Shown: positions 35,461 to 45,741, numbered from the stretch's first letter. The stretch is DNA of 64,000 bases from Solibacillus sp. FSL R7-0682 (GCF_038005985.1 NZ_JBBOUI010000001.1:3306001-3370000), one strand, 5' to 3'. The notes: generated from the letters alone by a model not told the origin. Numbers and translations are program-made.

Positions 35461-38400
35461 CTATATCTCTAACCCTAATTCAGATACCGCATTTTGTAGT
35501 AGATTATAGTTAGCAACTAATTGCTTTTGCTCTTCTGTTAATTTTTCATACGCCTTTACCGCTGATTTTACTCTTGATTCATAGCTTCTTGCTGTCGCAT
35601 CAAGCTCTTCTATTTGCTTCATGACTTTTTGAGCGGCCTTTATATCTTTCTCCGCTTGTTTTAATACATCATAATTTGAAATTTGCTTTTTTAATGCTGA
35701 AGGTAATTCTTTATATTGTTTAAGTGCATTTTCCACGTCAGCAACATACGTACTTGATTTTCTTGATAACGAAGCAATTAAATTAATCATCACTTGCGCT
35801 TCAGCTACATTCATTTGTGCTTCTTGTAATTTATAATAGTTCGTTACTTTTAACTTTTCATCCTGAGTTAATCGATCGTAAGCTAACTTCGCTGCCTCTA
35901 AATTCCCCTGGTAATAACGGTCACTTGGCTTTAATTTATCGATTAATTGGTAAACATGAATAACATTTGATAAATTCGAGTACTTGTCCATATTTGTAAT
36001 ATAGCTTCGTTGCTTTTCATCTAACTTTTGTAATGTAGAATTCACCTTTGTAAATTGGCGCGTTAAATCATTTCTCGGATTACTTAAGCCTTCAATTTCA
36101 GTAATGGCCTTTTCAACCGGCTTAATATATTTTTCCTGCGCCTTAAGCTCATTAATTAACGAAACGGCTTTTTTATTTGTAGAGCTTAATGCTTTATACG
36201 CATCACTCGCCTCTTTTACCTTTGCAATAAATTGCTGGGGATCGACTGAGCTGAGTGCACGAATCATTTCATCAACCTTTGCGCCACCTTCCACATTTAA
36301 CTCATGATCCTGGAGAACAGATAAATTGGAAATTTTCGCTTTTTGTTCTGCTGTTAAAGCTTCATATAATGTACGTGCAGCCTTCGTATCTGCAATGAAT
36401 GTTTTACTTGAATTTTTAATCGAGTTGATGGCATTGATTACTTCATAAATTGTTTTTAGTTCTCCGGTAAACGCCTCCGCATTTAACAATAATCCACGTT
36501 CAACTAATGAAAGTTTTTCGTAAGCCTTTAATGCACTATTATATTTCGATACGTATGTTTTAGCATTAGAAGGATCCAGCTTTAATATATCTTCATCTAG
36601 CTTTAACACTGGTTTCACAGAACGTTCGCGTGTTGTTAAGTCTTTTGCATTTGTTACTAGCTTTTGCTGCGAACGATCTAATGCATCAAACGCTTTACGT
36701 GCTTCTGTTAGCTTTTCGATATAGTTCGTTGCAGTTGGGACAGCTTCATTAATAAGTGCAATCACTTTCTCTGCACTCGTCATATTGTCTTCGGCCGCTG
36801 TTAATTTTGCAATATTATGCACTAACGCTTGATCTGCTGTTGATAATGCATTAAATTCCCCGCGAATAGCCGCTACATCCATCTCGAACGTTTTGCTGCC
36901 AATTTTTAATTTTTCAATACGTTCAATTAGGTCGGCTGCCTTAAGCACTTGGCTTAGCTTCGTATAATTATAGACATTTGCTTTTTGCTTTTCTGTCAGC
37001 TTTTGATACGTTTTCTCTGCTGCAACTACTTTTTTTGAAAAGGACTTATCTGAATTAGCCGGTAATTGCTCAATTAAATTATAAACCTTTAATGAACTAT
37101 TGAAGTCTTTTTCAAGTGCGGTTAAATCACTTGCGTTGCTAACATTCCCTTTAACCGCTGACTCTAGCTTTTTGTATTCTGCCGATACTAGGGCAAGCTC
37201 ATCCATAAACTCTTTACCAGACTTTGACCCTAATGCCGTTATTTTATTTACCATTTCATCTGCTTTTTTAATAATTTCCTGGAATGCAATAAGTTTTGGG
37301 CCATATTCCGAAACAAGGCGCTGTTTTGCACTTGTTAGCTTGTCTAGTACAGTTTGCTCTGCGCCCTCTCCTGGTGCCGTCGTACCTGCTGTGAGAGTAT
37401 TGAAAGTACTTTGTGCCTTTTCCAGATTTGCTCGGAATTCTTTTGCGTTCGTACGTAATGCATCGATTTCTTGCATTAACTGTGCAATAGGCTGCAATTG
37501 TTGCAATGTCGAATAGTTGCTAACTGCTGCCTTTAATGAAGCCGTTGCTAATTTATCATAAGCAATTTGTGCAGATACTACTTTTCGTGCAAAATCTTTT
37601 GCTGTAGGATCTAATGCTTCAATTTGGTTTACTACCGTTAGCGCAACTTTATAATCCCTCTCTAAATTCGTCAGCGTAGCATAATTTGCTACTAACCCTT
37701 GACCTTCTCTTGATAATTTGTTGTATTCTTCACGAGCCTTGCTTAAGTTCACTAAATCAACCGTTGTTTTTAATCCTTCAATAAGGCTCTCTACTTCTTT
37801 AATACGTAACTGTTCGTCTTCAATTTCTTGTAAATTTGTCCCTAAGAAAGTTTGTAAATTAGGTAGATTTAGCTTATCTTCATTTGATAAACCAGCTGCA
37901 TCAGACTTAAAGCCATTTAAGACAGTTTTAGCAGTTGTCAATGTTGCTTCATCTCGTGCACTTAATGCGGTTAACGTAACGATCGAATTCGCTATATCTG
38001 AAATTTCCTTTAATGCCAGTAAACGCGCACTGTTCGTCACAAGCGATTTCGGGTCAATACTTCCTTCAGAAGTCGGGGATACGATTGCATTATATTTTGC
38101 AAAGGCACTATTAACCTTTGACACAAAGCTTTTCGTTGTGGATACTTTTTGCGTTGTCGTAGCAGAACCCCACGTAGCAAAATTATTTGTTGAAATGGCA
38201 TCAATATCCTTGATTACCGTTGCAGAAGATTTTACTGCTGTATCCCAGCTCTTTAACGTTGCAAGCTTGTCTTCTAATAAATAGCCTTGCTTTGTTGAAG
38301 TAAGACCTGTATAAGCTTTTACTGCCTCTGGAATCGCTGTTGCTAAATTACCATTTGTAACGCTTGCTACTTTATCCTCCACCGTTTTTACATCAGTAAT

Positions 38401-39507
38401 AATATTTTCTACTTCCGTTAGCTTGGCTGTATTAATAACCAGTGGCTGAAGTGCTTCACTCCCCAGCGCATTATAGGCTGTTCTCGCATCTGTTACCTTC
38501 GTACGGTAGTCGGCTGTATTAAAGGGCTTCGTATCTAAATCTTTAATTTGATTTACTACAGCTTTAGCTTTTGTAAGCTTTTCAACATCACCAATATTAG
38601 TTATAAACCGCTTTTGGAACTCTGATAAAGCAGCACTTTTCTTTTCCAAATCAGTCACTTTACTCAAATACGTCGTTACTGTTGAAGGCATATTTGTGCT
38701 GAAATTTTTAATTTCTGTTTCTAACGTCGTTGCGGCAGAAAGCTCTTTATTTGCTTCATCCACAATCGTTGAAATCGTCTTTTTTTCTGTATCACTTACT
38801 GAAACCAGCTGATTTTTCACAATTGTTTTAGCTGTTTTCATTTTTGTAACAGCGTCATTGACTGCAGTTTTATAACCTGCAACATCAACAGTCTCTTTAT
38901 TCGTAGGTAACAAAGGATTGATTAATGCTTTGACAGCAGTGATTTCATCAAATGATTCCATTGCCGTATTATAGCTAGTCATATTTATTGATTTAATATA
39001 GTCTGTTACATACTTTTGAGTACCAGCTGTTGCATCGAAATATTTTAAAGCTGATAACATCTTTAATGCTTCCTCACCTGCACCTGTTTGCACAGCTCTT
39101 AAATCAGCAATTAATGTGTTAAAATCCGACTCAAAATTTGTAACAGCCGTTTTAGCTGCTTCAATATCTGAATTTGCGGCTTTGATTGAAGCAATTACAC
39201 TTTCTGCCTTGCCTGTAGGATTAGAAGCAATAAAAGCCTCTAAGTAAGCAAATTTCTTTGTAATAACCGTTTGTAGATCTGCATTAATAGCTGCTGGATC
39301 TGCATTGATTTGGGCATTATATAATTGTTTTGCCTCTTGAATCGCTGTTGCACTAGTACTCTCATTTAAATTAGTAATTTGATTTAATAATGCATCTACT
39401 CCAATTGCTGCAACTGCACCACTTGCTTCTGCTTCTCCAGCTTGTGCGACAACTGCCGGTGTAATTAATAGGCCGGCCATTAAGCCAATTTTCATATTTT
39501 TCTTCAT
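35461..39507 (-). CDS. Giant secreted helical-repeat surface protein
   Basis: 1348 residues. The signal peptide (MKKNMKIGLMAGLLITPAVV, cleaved near AQAGEAEA) precedes about 18-19 helical repeats of ~65-75 residues with a recurring AYEKLTEEQKxLVxNYxxL pattern (e.g. near residues 800-870 and 1265-1340). No SLH, LPXTG, LysM or transmembrane anchor was found, so attachment is unclear. It may be a filamentous or scaffold protein of the envelope. No enzyme motif was found. Confidence 0.75.
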   Translation of the reverse strand: MKKNMKIGLMAGLLITPAVVAQAGEAEASGAVAAIGVDALLNQITNLNESTSATAIQEAKQLYNAQINADPAAINADLQTVITKKFAYLEAFIASNPTGKAESVIASIKAANSDIEAAKTAVTNFESDFNTLIADLRAVQTGAGEEALKMLSALKYFDATAGTQKYVTDYIKSINMTSYNTAMESFDEITAVKALINPLLPTNKETVDVAGYKTAVNDAVTKMKTAKTIVKNQLVSVSDTEKKTISTIVDEANKELSAATTLETEIKNFSTNMPSTVTTYLSKVTDLEKKSAALSEFQKRFITNIGDVEKLTKAKAVVNQIKDLDTKPFNTADYRTKVTDARTAYNALGSEALQPLVINTAKLTEVENIITDVKTVEDKVASVTNGNLATAIPEAVKAYTGLTSTKQGYLLEDKLATLKSWDTAVKSSATVIKDIDAISTNNFATWGSATTTQKVSTTKSFVSKVNSAFAKYNAIVSPTSEGSIDPKSLVTNSARLLALKEISDIANSIVTLTALSARDEATLTTAKTVLNGFKSDAAGLSNEDKLNLPNLQTFLGTNLQEIEDEQLRIKEVESLIEGLKTTVDLVNLSKAREEYNKLSREGQGLVANYATLTNLERDYKVALTVVNQIEALDPTAKDFARKVVSAQIAYDKLATASLKAAVSNYSTLQQLQPIAQLMQEIDALRTNAKEFRANLEKAQSTFNTLTAGTTAPGEGAEQTVLDKLTSAKQRLVSEYGPKLIAFQEIIKKADEMVNKITALGSKSGKEFMDELALVSAEYKKLESAVKGNVSNASDLTALEKDFNSSLKVYNLIEQLPANSDKSFSKKVVAAEKTYQKLTEKQKANVYNYTKLSQVLKAADLIERIEKLKIGSKTFEMDVAAIRGEFNALSTADQALVHNIAKLTAAEDNMTSAEKVIALINEAVPTATNYIEKLTEARKAFDALDRSQQKLVTNAKDLTTRERSVKPVLKLDEDILKLDPSNAKTYVSKYNSALKAYEKLSLVERGLLLNAEAFTGELKTIYEVINAINSIKNSSKTFIADTKAARTLYEALTAEQKAKISNLSVLQDHELNVEGGAKVDEMIRALSSVDPQQFIAKVKEASDAYKALSSTNKKAVSLINELKAQEKYIKPVEKAITEIEGLSNPRNDLTRQFTKVNSTLQKLDEKQRSYITNMDKYSNLSNVIHVYQLIDKLKPSDRYYQGNLEAAKLAYDRLTQDEKLKVTNYYKLQEAQMNVAEAQVMINLIASLSRKSSTYVADVENALKQYKELPSALKKQISNYDVLKQAEKDIKAAQKVMKQIEELDATARSYESRVKSAVKAYEKLTEEQKQLVANYNLLQNAVSELGLEI

Positions 39508-39591
39508 CGTGTCACCCTCTCGTTCTATGTAAACGTTCTTTATATTCAGACTTCTAACAGTTATATCGACAAATATTCCTATTTTTCAATT

Positions 39592-39626
39592 AAAAAATCA
39601 CCCTACTAAATGAAAGTAGAGTGATT
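39592..39626 (-). terminator. Terminator of the SLH amidase gene
   Basis: AATCACCCTACT (39596-39607) pairs with AGTAGAGTGATT (39615-39626) with one mismatch, with an A6 tract outside. Confidence 0.8.
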
Positions 39627-39631
39627 GTTCA

Positions 39632-41446
39632 TTAGTTTCTCGCGTAATATTCTACAATGCCGTTGTAAATGGACTGTGCGAAAATCTCAATATATTGGTC
39701 GTCTAATAGCTTCGAGCGGTCTTCTGCGTTACTTACAAATCCTAGCTCTACTAACACGGCTGGAATTGTTAAGCTTCTAATAACTTTAAAGTCTTCACGC
39801 TTAACACCACGATTGCTCATGTTGGCATTTTTGACGATTTGATTATTAATATTTGTCGCTAAAACAACATCTTCTTTTTCATTATCATTTGATGTAATGC
39901 TATAATATGTTTCCGTGCCTTTTGGTGATGTATTCGTCGAAGAGTTGGCATGAAGACTAATGAACATTTCACCATAATTACTCTTTGCAAACGTTATCCG
40001 GTCATCAAGTGATGGATATGTATCGCCCGTACGTGACATTAATACCTTTGCTCCGTCTGCTTCAAGCTTTTGTTTTACCAAGTTACTTACTTTGAAAACA
40101 ATTGATTTTTCAACTGCTTGTCCACTGACTGCCCCAGGATCTTTCCCACCATGACCTGGGTCAATGATAATAATGCGATCCTGTACAGCATTCCCAACCG
40201 TATTTTTTAAACGTAAATAACGTTTGTCCACATATCCAACCGTACCTTCGTAATATACTTCAACCCAGTAGCCATTGTGTGATAATACATCTACAACTGT
40301 TCCGCGGTTAATTTTGGCAAGGGACGTCGAGCTAGAAGAACTTTGCTCTCGAATATTTAAGTTATTAACTGTTGCAATACCGATAGACGATGTTTGGACA
40401 GGTGGCATATCCACTTTCGGCTCTTCAGTCGGTTTTTCTGTATCCGTCGGAGCTGTTGTTGGCTCTTCAACCTCGGGTTCAGTTGGCTTTGTTGTTGGCT
40501 CCTCGGCTGGCTTTTGTTCAGTTGGCTTTTGTTCTGACGGAGGATTTTCTTGCTTAATTTGCTCTTCAGTTTTCGTATATTCCTTTGCAACGAAGGCAAA
40601 TTGACCATTGTAAGCAACTTTTAACCAATAGCCTTGATCTTCAAATACAGAAAGTTCTTTTCCAGTATTTACTTTACCTAAAATATTTGTTTTATTATCA
40701 CTTGCAGCACTTGAACGTATATTTAATCCGTCCACTGCAACAATAACTTTCCCAATCGCATTCGCTACATCCGGAGCTGGTCCACCATGTACCGGAAGAT
40801 CTAATCGAAACTTTTCAGATGATGCACGTGCAACGAATGATGAAAACTGGGCTCTTGTTACCGGAGCATTTGCGCTATACTTTGTTGCATCTCCAGTACC
40901 ATTGGTAATTCCGTTATAGTAGATTGCCGAAATATACTTATAGTACGGATCGTTTTTGGCAACATCCGTAAACGGCAAATCTAAATTTGCTGTTATTTCA
41001 ATATTTAGATTGAACGCTTTTGATAATACTTTACTCATTTCATTTCGAGATAAAGCAACTTTCGGCCCAAACTTGCCTGGAGAGTATTCGCTAAAATAGC
41101 CAAGCTCCACTGCCCGCTCAACATAGCCTGATAATGCCGCATTCGTTTTTAAATCAATATCCGTGAAGGATGATTTCGTCACCACTAATGGGGTTTTCCC
41201 TGTTGCTACCACCACCATTTTTGCAGCTTGTCCACGGGTTACTTGTTCAGAAGGTTTAAATACACGCTTGCCGTTTTCAAAAGAACCTTCTAAGACACCA
41301 AGCTCTACTAAATACATAATTTCTTTATACGCTGGATGCGATGAAGAAAGATCCTTAAAGGAAATGTTTGCTGCCTGTGCACTGTGAATTGTGAAAAATG
41401 ATAAGACAATGACCGTTAACATGAAGCTGATTTTCTTTATAAACAC
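39632..41446 (-). CDS. SLH/SH3b N-acetylmuramoyl-L-alanine amidase (Amidase_3)
   Basis: 604 residues. Signal peptide to ~25, three SLH repeats (~27-205), SH3b (~235-293), a Pro/Glu/Thr-rich linker (~295-350), second SH3b (~352-408), zinc amidase (~420-602). Zn ligands and catalytic Glu are visible in IIDPGHGGKDPG, EKSIVFKV, SLHANSS and VELGFVSN. It cuts the MurNAc-L-Ala bond. It is anchored through SLH, with SH3b modules likely positioning it on peptide stems. Confidence 0.94.
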   Translation of the reverse strand: MFIKKISFMLTVIVLSFFTIHSAQAANISFKDLSSSHPAYKEIMYLVELGVLEGSFENGKRVFKPSEQVTRGQAAKMVVVATGKTPLVVTKSSFTDIDLKTNAALSGYVERAVELGYFSEYSPGKFGPKVALSRNEMSKVLSKAFNLNIEITANLDLPFTDVAKNDPYYKYISAIYYNGITNGTGDATKYSANAPVTRAQFSSFVARASSEKFRLDLPVHGGPAPDVANAIGKVIVAVDGLNIRSSAASDNKTNILGKVNTGKELSVFEDQGYWLKVAYNGQFAFVAKEYTKTEEQIKQENPPSEQKPTEQKPAEEPTTKPTEPEVEEPTTAPTDTEKPTEEPKVDMPPVQTSSIGIATVNNLNIREQSSSSSTSLAKINRGTVVDVLSHNGYWVEVYYEGTVGYVDKRYLRLKNTVGNAVQDRIIIIDPGHGGKDPGAVSGQAVEKSIVFKVSNLVKQKLEADGAKVLMSRTGDTYPSLDDRITFAKSNYGEMFISLHANSSTNTSPKGTETYYSITSNDNEKEDVVLATNINNQIVKNANMSNRGVKREDFKVIRSLTIPAVLVELGFVSNAEDRSKLLDDQYIEIFAQSIYNGIVEYYARN

Positions 41447-41643
41447 GCTGTGATCCTCCCTCAGCTAATAATTAACTACCATTTTATCAAAAATCACACA
41501 AATAATACACTGAATTTGGATTGTTTCTATTTTTATTCTATAAATGGAATTATTTATAATGTTACATTTTATAGTTTTGGAGGTTTCTTGTATAAAGAGG
41601 GGGTATTTAATGGGCTAAATGCTGGATGGTGCATTGTGTAGGG

Positions 41644-41936
41644 CAGTATTGGACCAAATGATATGATTAGTGGACATACGCTCCTCAATATTAGACAAAA
41701 ATCAGGCGATAGCATCGTTATTTTGACAAGCAATTCCTCTCTTGCAAACCTGATAATTTTTAATAGACAAAAGCTTATAGTTAAGGTACTTTTTCTTTGG
41801 TTAATAGAAATTTTTCGAGTCATTTAGGACATTTTCAATCCGAAAAAGGACAATCTTTAACATTTAATGGACAAAGACGGATTTTAAAGACGAAATATTC
41901 TAATTAACGACCTATTTCTTCTTGATAAAAGACATA
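41644..41936. repeat. Degenerate ~21-bp-period array B (TTATTGGACA-like core)
   Basis: GGACA or a variant starts at 41651, 41672, 41693, 41724, 41743, 41765, 41785, 41806, 41827, 41848, 41869, 41888, 41908 and 41930. Steps are 19-22 except one of 31. Clean GGACA cores occur at 41672, 41827, 41848 and 41869, each 21 bases apart in the last three. Inter-core sequence is not conserved. The array lies between a GT-rich flank (41570-41650) and a CA-rich flank (41942-42075). No gene is supported. Confidence 0.78.
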
Positions 41937-42074
41937 AACTTTATCTTTTTCCAAGCATCAACACTATGCAAACACAAAAATATAACTTAACAATCACAAT
42001 GCTTTTCTTTTATACAGACAAAGTAAGATTCAATACACACTGCCCGTACCTCAATCACCACACCCTGAAAACAC

Positions 42075-42111
42075 AAAAAACCATGCAGCGCCCCAAATAA
42101 ACGCTGCATGG
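42075..42111 (-). terminator. Terminator of the 221-residue SLH protein gene
   Basis: CCATGCAGCG (42081-42090) pairs perfectly with CGCTGCATGG (42102-42111), with an A6 tract giving transcript T6. Confidence 0.88.
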
Positions 42112-42142
42112 TAAATCGATCTCTTTTAATTCAGTTACTCTT

Positions 42143-42808
42143 TTACTCCACACTAATAATCGTGAAATCATCGGTCGCTGTTATTGCACGATGTAAAAAT
42201 GTTGTTAGCTGACCGCGTGTTAATGTTGCATACGGACTAAATGTTGTTGCTGTTGTACCCATAGTAATCCCATAGTCAATTAACGTTTGAATATAACGCT
42301 TTGTATTTGCATCTTTAATTGCATTGACATCAGCAAACTTCGTCTTCGTTACATTTGCTACTTCTAGTTCAAACGCTAACGTCAGCATTTTGGCAATTTC
42401 TGAACGCTTTAATATGGCATTAGGTCGGAATGTTCCGTCCGTATAGCCGCCAATTATATTTCGCTCATACAATGCTACGACTGCCCCATAATACGGACTA
42501 TTCGTTGTTAAATCTTTGAAATTCGGATTTTTACCAGATGTTTGATCAAAGCCTAACGCATTCGCAATAAATAACGCTGCTTCACCGCGGGTTGCCGGTT
42601 TTGTTGATTGAAAAAGTGTTTTTGTTACACCTGTAACAACCCCTTGCTCTGTTAATTCGATTATTGCATCATAATGACCATCCTTCACCGTTACATCTGA
42701 GTAAGGGTTTGTCGCAGCTGTTGCCGGCGCATCGATGACAAACGCTACTGTCACTGGTAACACGAGCATCGCAGCAAAATAGTGTGATCGTTTTTTAGTT
42801 AATTTCAT
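42143..42808 (-). CDS. Small SLH-only surface protein
   Basis: 221 residues from ATG 42808 (MKLTKKRSHYFAAMLV), behind GGGGGAGAGGA. The frame runs a little upstream without a better start. After the signal peptide it is essentially three SLH repeats (~40-215; TDGTFRPNAILKRSEIAK, TFSPYATLTRGQLTTFLH) with no effector domain. It may be a wall-polymer-binding adaptor or filler. It lies 70 bases after the glycosidase gene with no terminator between, so it is probably co-transcribed. Confidence 0.88.
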   Translation of the reverse strand: MKLTKKRSHYFAAMLVLPVTVAFVIDAPATAATNPYSDVTVKDGHYDAIIELTEQGVVTGVTKTLFQSTKPATRGEAALFIANALGFDQTSGKNPNFKDLTTNSPYYGAVVALYERNIIGGYTDGTFRPNAILKRSEIAKMLTLAFELEVANVTKTKFADVNAIKDANTKRYIQTLIDYGITMGTTATTFSPYATLTRGQLTTFLHRAITATDDFTIISVE

Positions 42809-42878
42809 GCAATCTTCCTCTCCCCCGTGGCCGCCAGTCATCTATTCTCTAACAAGCTTACCACGGTTCGTTTTGAAT

Positions 42879-45380
42879 CTACTGTTTTTGCAATATTTTA
42901 GTTAAGAATGTAGCAAACTCTGCACGTGTAATACTATTGTTTGGCTTAAATGTATTATCCGGGTACCCACCTGTTAACTGATTTTGATACACAGTTTGAA
43001 TGGCTTCATATGCCCAGTGAGATGATGGAACATCTTTAAATGGTAACGCCGTTGTTCCTGATAAATTATAAGCACGTTTTAATATAGTTGCCATTTCTGC
43101 ACGTGTTAACTTCCCATCTGGACTGAATTTGCTCGCCTCACGTCCAGTAATAATGCCTTTTTCTGATACTGCCGCAATCGCATCATAAGCGAAGTGATTT
43201 GCTTTTACGTCTGTAAATGCTGGATTCTTTGTTTTTGAAAGACCTAGTGCACGAGCAATAATTGTTGCTGCTTCCGCGCGAGTAATCGTACTTTCAGGCT
43301 TAAATGTCCCGTTTGGATAACCTTTTACTAATTCATTCGTATTTAAATATTCAATTGTCGAGCTTGCCCAGTGCGATGCCTTTAAATCTGTGTAAAGTGG
43401 CTCTTTATATCCATCCTTATACACCGCCTGTAGCTTATCAAAATATAATACGCCTTTGTTTTGATTAGTAGCATTTGGCTCTGTTATATAAATACGGTCA
43501 AATTTAATCGGTAATGCAAGACTTTGCGGCACAGCTGCTGTTACATATTTCCAACCAGACCAATCAAGCTTTCCTTGTTCTGTGAAATCTACCGTATGTT
43601 TTTCACCTTTACCATCAATAATCACACCACGTAGCCAGTGCTTCGCTGCATCTCCATAGACCCATACACCAATTTGCTTCGGTAAGCCTTCAATTGCTTT
43701 TGGCTTTTGCGCAACTGCATACGCTGCCTTTGTTCCTGATTCAGCCGTTGTAAAATCATAGTTTAATTTTAACGACGAAGCCCCTTCACGGAATGGCTCT
43801 GCTTTTGATGCGTTAACAATTGTCGCAGCAGCTTTCGCTGTATTCACTGCCCAGTTTGTCGTCACATCAAATGAATCAATCATTTCAACTACTTCTGGTG
43901 CCTTTGTTACTTGAATTGGGAATTCTGATCGGACGCCATTATAGGTTGCTACAATCTTCCCTGAACCAATTTTCATGGCAGTAAAGTTTGCCCCATTCAT
44001 TTGACCAATACCGCCTTCAACCGTCCATTTAACATTTTCCTGGGGTATAGCAACTGGATTTAAATATTCATCGTAGGCTAACGATGCACTCACATTTGCG
44101 GATGTTTCTACGGTCATTGAATTTGGTAAACCTTGAATTGAAAATGCCTTTAACGTTCCTGCCGGCGCTGTATTCACTACTTGTAACGTCGCAGAAACTC
44201 GGCGCTCGCTACCACCCGATGGCCTATTCACTAAGGCAGGTGCCTCCATACCCGGAGTTCTCGCTACCATTGTAGTAGAGCCGCCACCATCTAAATTAAT
44301 TGCATATTTAGCACCTTTTGAAATTAAGTACGAAGCTAGATCCTTTAACGTCGCACCGTTACTATATCCACTTTGACGACCATCAACAGTTACCATAAAC
44401 ACCTTTTTTCCTGTCGCATCTACTGCGATAGCTGTGCGGTCACTACGTGTTGTTGCAAAAGATTCATTGTTCGGCATTGAAATATTCACTTGTCCGTCTT
44501 TTACAAGTAAAGGTCCTGCTGCTAAAATAAATTTTGCATCTTGCCATTTTGCATCAATGGCTAAGTCCACTTGAATAGGTACACCAACTTGAATCGAAGC
44601 TTTTAGCTGTTCTGCAAGTGCTTTATCTTGCACAGAAAGAACGAAGCCATCTGCAGGAATCGCAGAATTCCCTGATTGACCGTACTCTGTCATACTTGCT
44701 ACCGTACCTGAAATGGAATCACCAAAGCTTAATGATTTTGTACTTTTAGACGCACCTGTTACGACAATTTCAAGTCCCCAGTTATTTGTGTTTGTTGATG
44801 CTTGACTCGCTGTATATAAAACCGTTGTTGCAGTTGTACGCTCGGTATTAATTCGATTTATTTCAAATTTTTGACCTGCTACAGTGAACGATAAATCTGT
44901 TTTGTAATAATCTGCAATTGCTTGTCCAGATTTTGAAATACCAAATGCGACTGGCTGTTGCGTTGGACTATTTGAATTTTCACCTAAAATCCCATAATTG
45001 ACGATGACGTTATTGTTAACTAAAAGATTCGCTGGATAACCATTGCCTAGGAAATAAGAGGCGTTTGTGGCACCTACTACGCGGTGACCTTCATAATTAT
45101 GTATTTTCGAAATTGCTGATGTTGTTTTTAAAGAATTAATTGGATCTGGAATACCAATTTCTAATGACGTGTAGCTATTATTCAAATCAACATTTAAAAA
45201 GTTGACAACTTCCTTTGTATTACTTGATTCATATTGCTCTTTTATGTATTGAACGCCTGGTGAAATAGTAGTTTGCTTACTATCGACTTTTTGGTCAAAT
45301 GCTGCAGATCCTTCTGCTATATATACTGTGGCCGGTAAAGCCATTAATACTAAACTTGCTGAAGCTATTTTTTTGTACAT
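42879..45380 (-). CDS. Phosphodiester glycosidase (NAGPA-like) with SLH anchor
   Basis: 833 residues from ATG 45380 (MYKKIASASLVLMAL), behind GGGAGAG. The phosphodiester glycosidase domain (~95-400) has HRVVGATNASYF, SDRTAIAVDATGKKVF and the hallmark AINLDGGGSTTMV. A beta-rich region (~420-640, VTKAPEVVEM then a carbohydrate-binding-like module) precedes three C-terminal SLH repeats (~655-833). Family members cleave sugar-phosphodiester bonds, and a wall-polymer substrate is inferred. Confidence 0.9.
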   Translation of the reverse strand: MYKKIASASLVLMALPATVYIAEGSAAFDQKVDSKQTTISPGVQYIKEQYESSNTKEVVNFLNVDLNNSYTSLEIGIPDPINSLKTTSAISKIHNYEGHRVVGATNASYFLGNGYPANLLVNNNVIVNYGILGENSNSPTQQPVAFGISKSGQAIADYYKTDLSFTVAGQKFEINRINTERTTATTVLYTASQASTNTNNWGLEIVVTGASKSTKSLSFGDSISGTVASMTEYGQSGNSAIPADGFVLSVQDKALAEQLKASIQVGVPIQVDLAIDAKWQDAKFILAAGPLLVKDGQVNISMPNNESFATTRSDRTAIAVDATGKKVFMVTVDGRQSGYSNGATLKDLASYLISKGAKYAINLDGGGSTTMVARTPGMEAPALVNRPSGGSERRVSATLQVVNTAPAGTLKAFSIQGLPNSMTVETSANVSASLAYDEYLNPVAIPQENVKWTVEGGIGQMNGANFTAMKIGSGKIVATYNGVRSEFPIQVTKAPEVVEMIDSFDVTTNWAVNTAKAAATIVNASKAEPFREGASSLKLNYDFTTAESGTKAAYAVAQKPKAIEGLPKQIGVWVYGDAAKHWLRGVIIDGKGEKHTVDFTEQGKLDWSGWKYVTAAVPQSLALPIKFDRIYITEPNATNQNKGVLYFDKLQAVYKDGYKEPLYTDLKASHWASSTIEYLNTNELVKGYPNGTFKPESTITRAEAATIIARALGLSKTKNPAFTDVKANHFAYDAIAAVSEKGIITGREASKFSPDGKLTRAEMATILKRAYNLSGTTALPFKDVPSSHWAYEAIQTVYQNQLTGGYPDNTFKPNNSITRAEFATFLTKILQKQ

Positions 45381-45544
45381 GTTAGTCTCTCCCATCTTAT
45401 GAAAATTAAAGATACTCAATGAATATATCATAATTATGACAGAAAGAGGTTGTTTTCTTATAATTGAAACAAACGTAACTTAAAATTAATAGTTTCTAAA
45501 TATTTAGGGATACCTTGTAATTTCTTTATTTGAGGCTATTTTTC

Positions 45545-45664
45545 GATATCAACCCCACACATCATACCCAATGCAACCTACACTACTGAAGACACATACA
45601 TAACACCCCACCTGCTACATCAAATCCACCAACATGCATTCACTACACTAATTCCAACGCAAAT
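45545..45664. other. G-depleted, CA-rich intergenic segment
   Basis: About 115 bases with very few G residues (CAACCCCACACATCATACCC and similar), directly beyond the terminator of 45742. Comparable segments lie at 12065-12120 and 41942-42075, each next to a minus-strand terminator. The rest of 45432-45544 is AT-rich with nothing recognised. Confidence 0.6.
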
Positions 45665-45665
45665 C

Positions 45666-45696
45666 AAAAAAGCCACTACTTTTAAAAAGTAGTGAC
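45666..45696 (-). terminator. Terminator of the stalk-domain gene at 45742
   Basis: GCCACTACT (45672-45680) pairs with AGTAGTGAC (45688-45696), with an A6 tract outside. It is nearly the same sequence as the degV terminator. Confidence 0.85.
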
Positions 45697-45741
45697 TGTT
45701 CATAGTAATTAAATTTTATTTCCTTACGTGCATGAATTAAA

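Noticed and set aside
41569-41823. Minus-strand open frame of 84 codons across array B
   Set aside because: No ribosome site or recognised domain. The array continues past its end, so the frame is a by-product of the repeat.
42143-42808. SLH-only gene as a truncated fragment
   Set aside because: It has its own ribosome site, signal peptide, full SLH repeats and terminator, so it is treated as an intact small gene.
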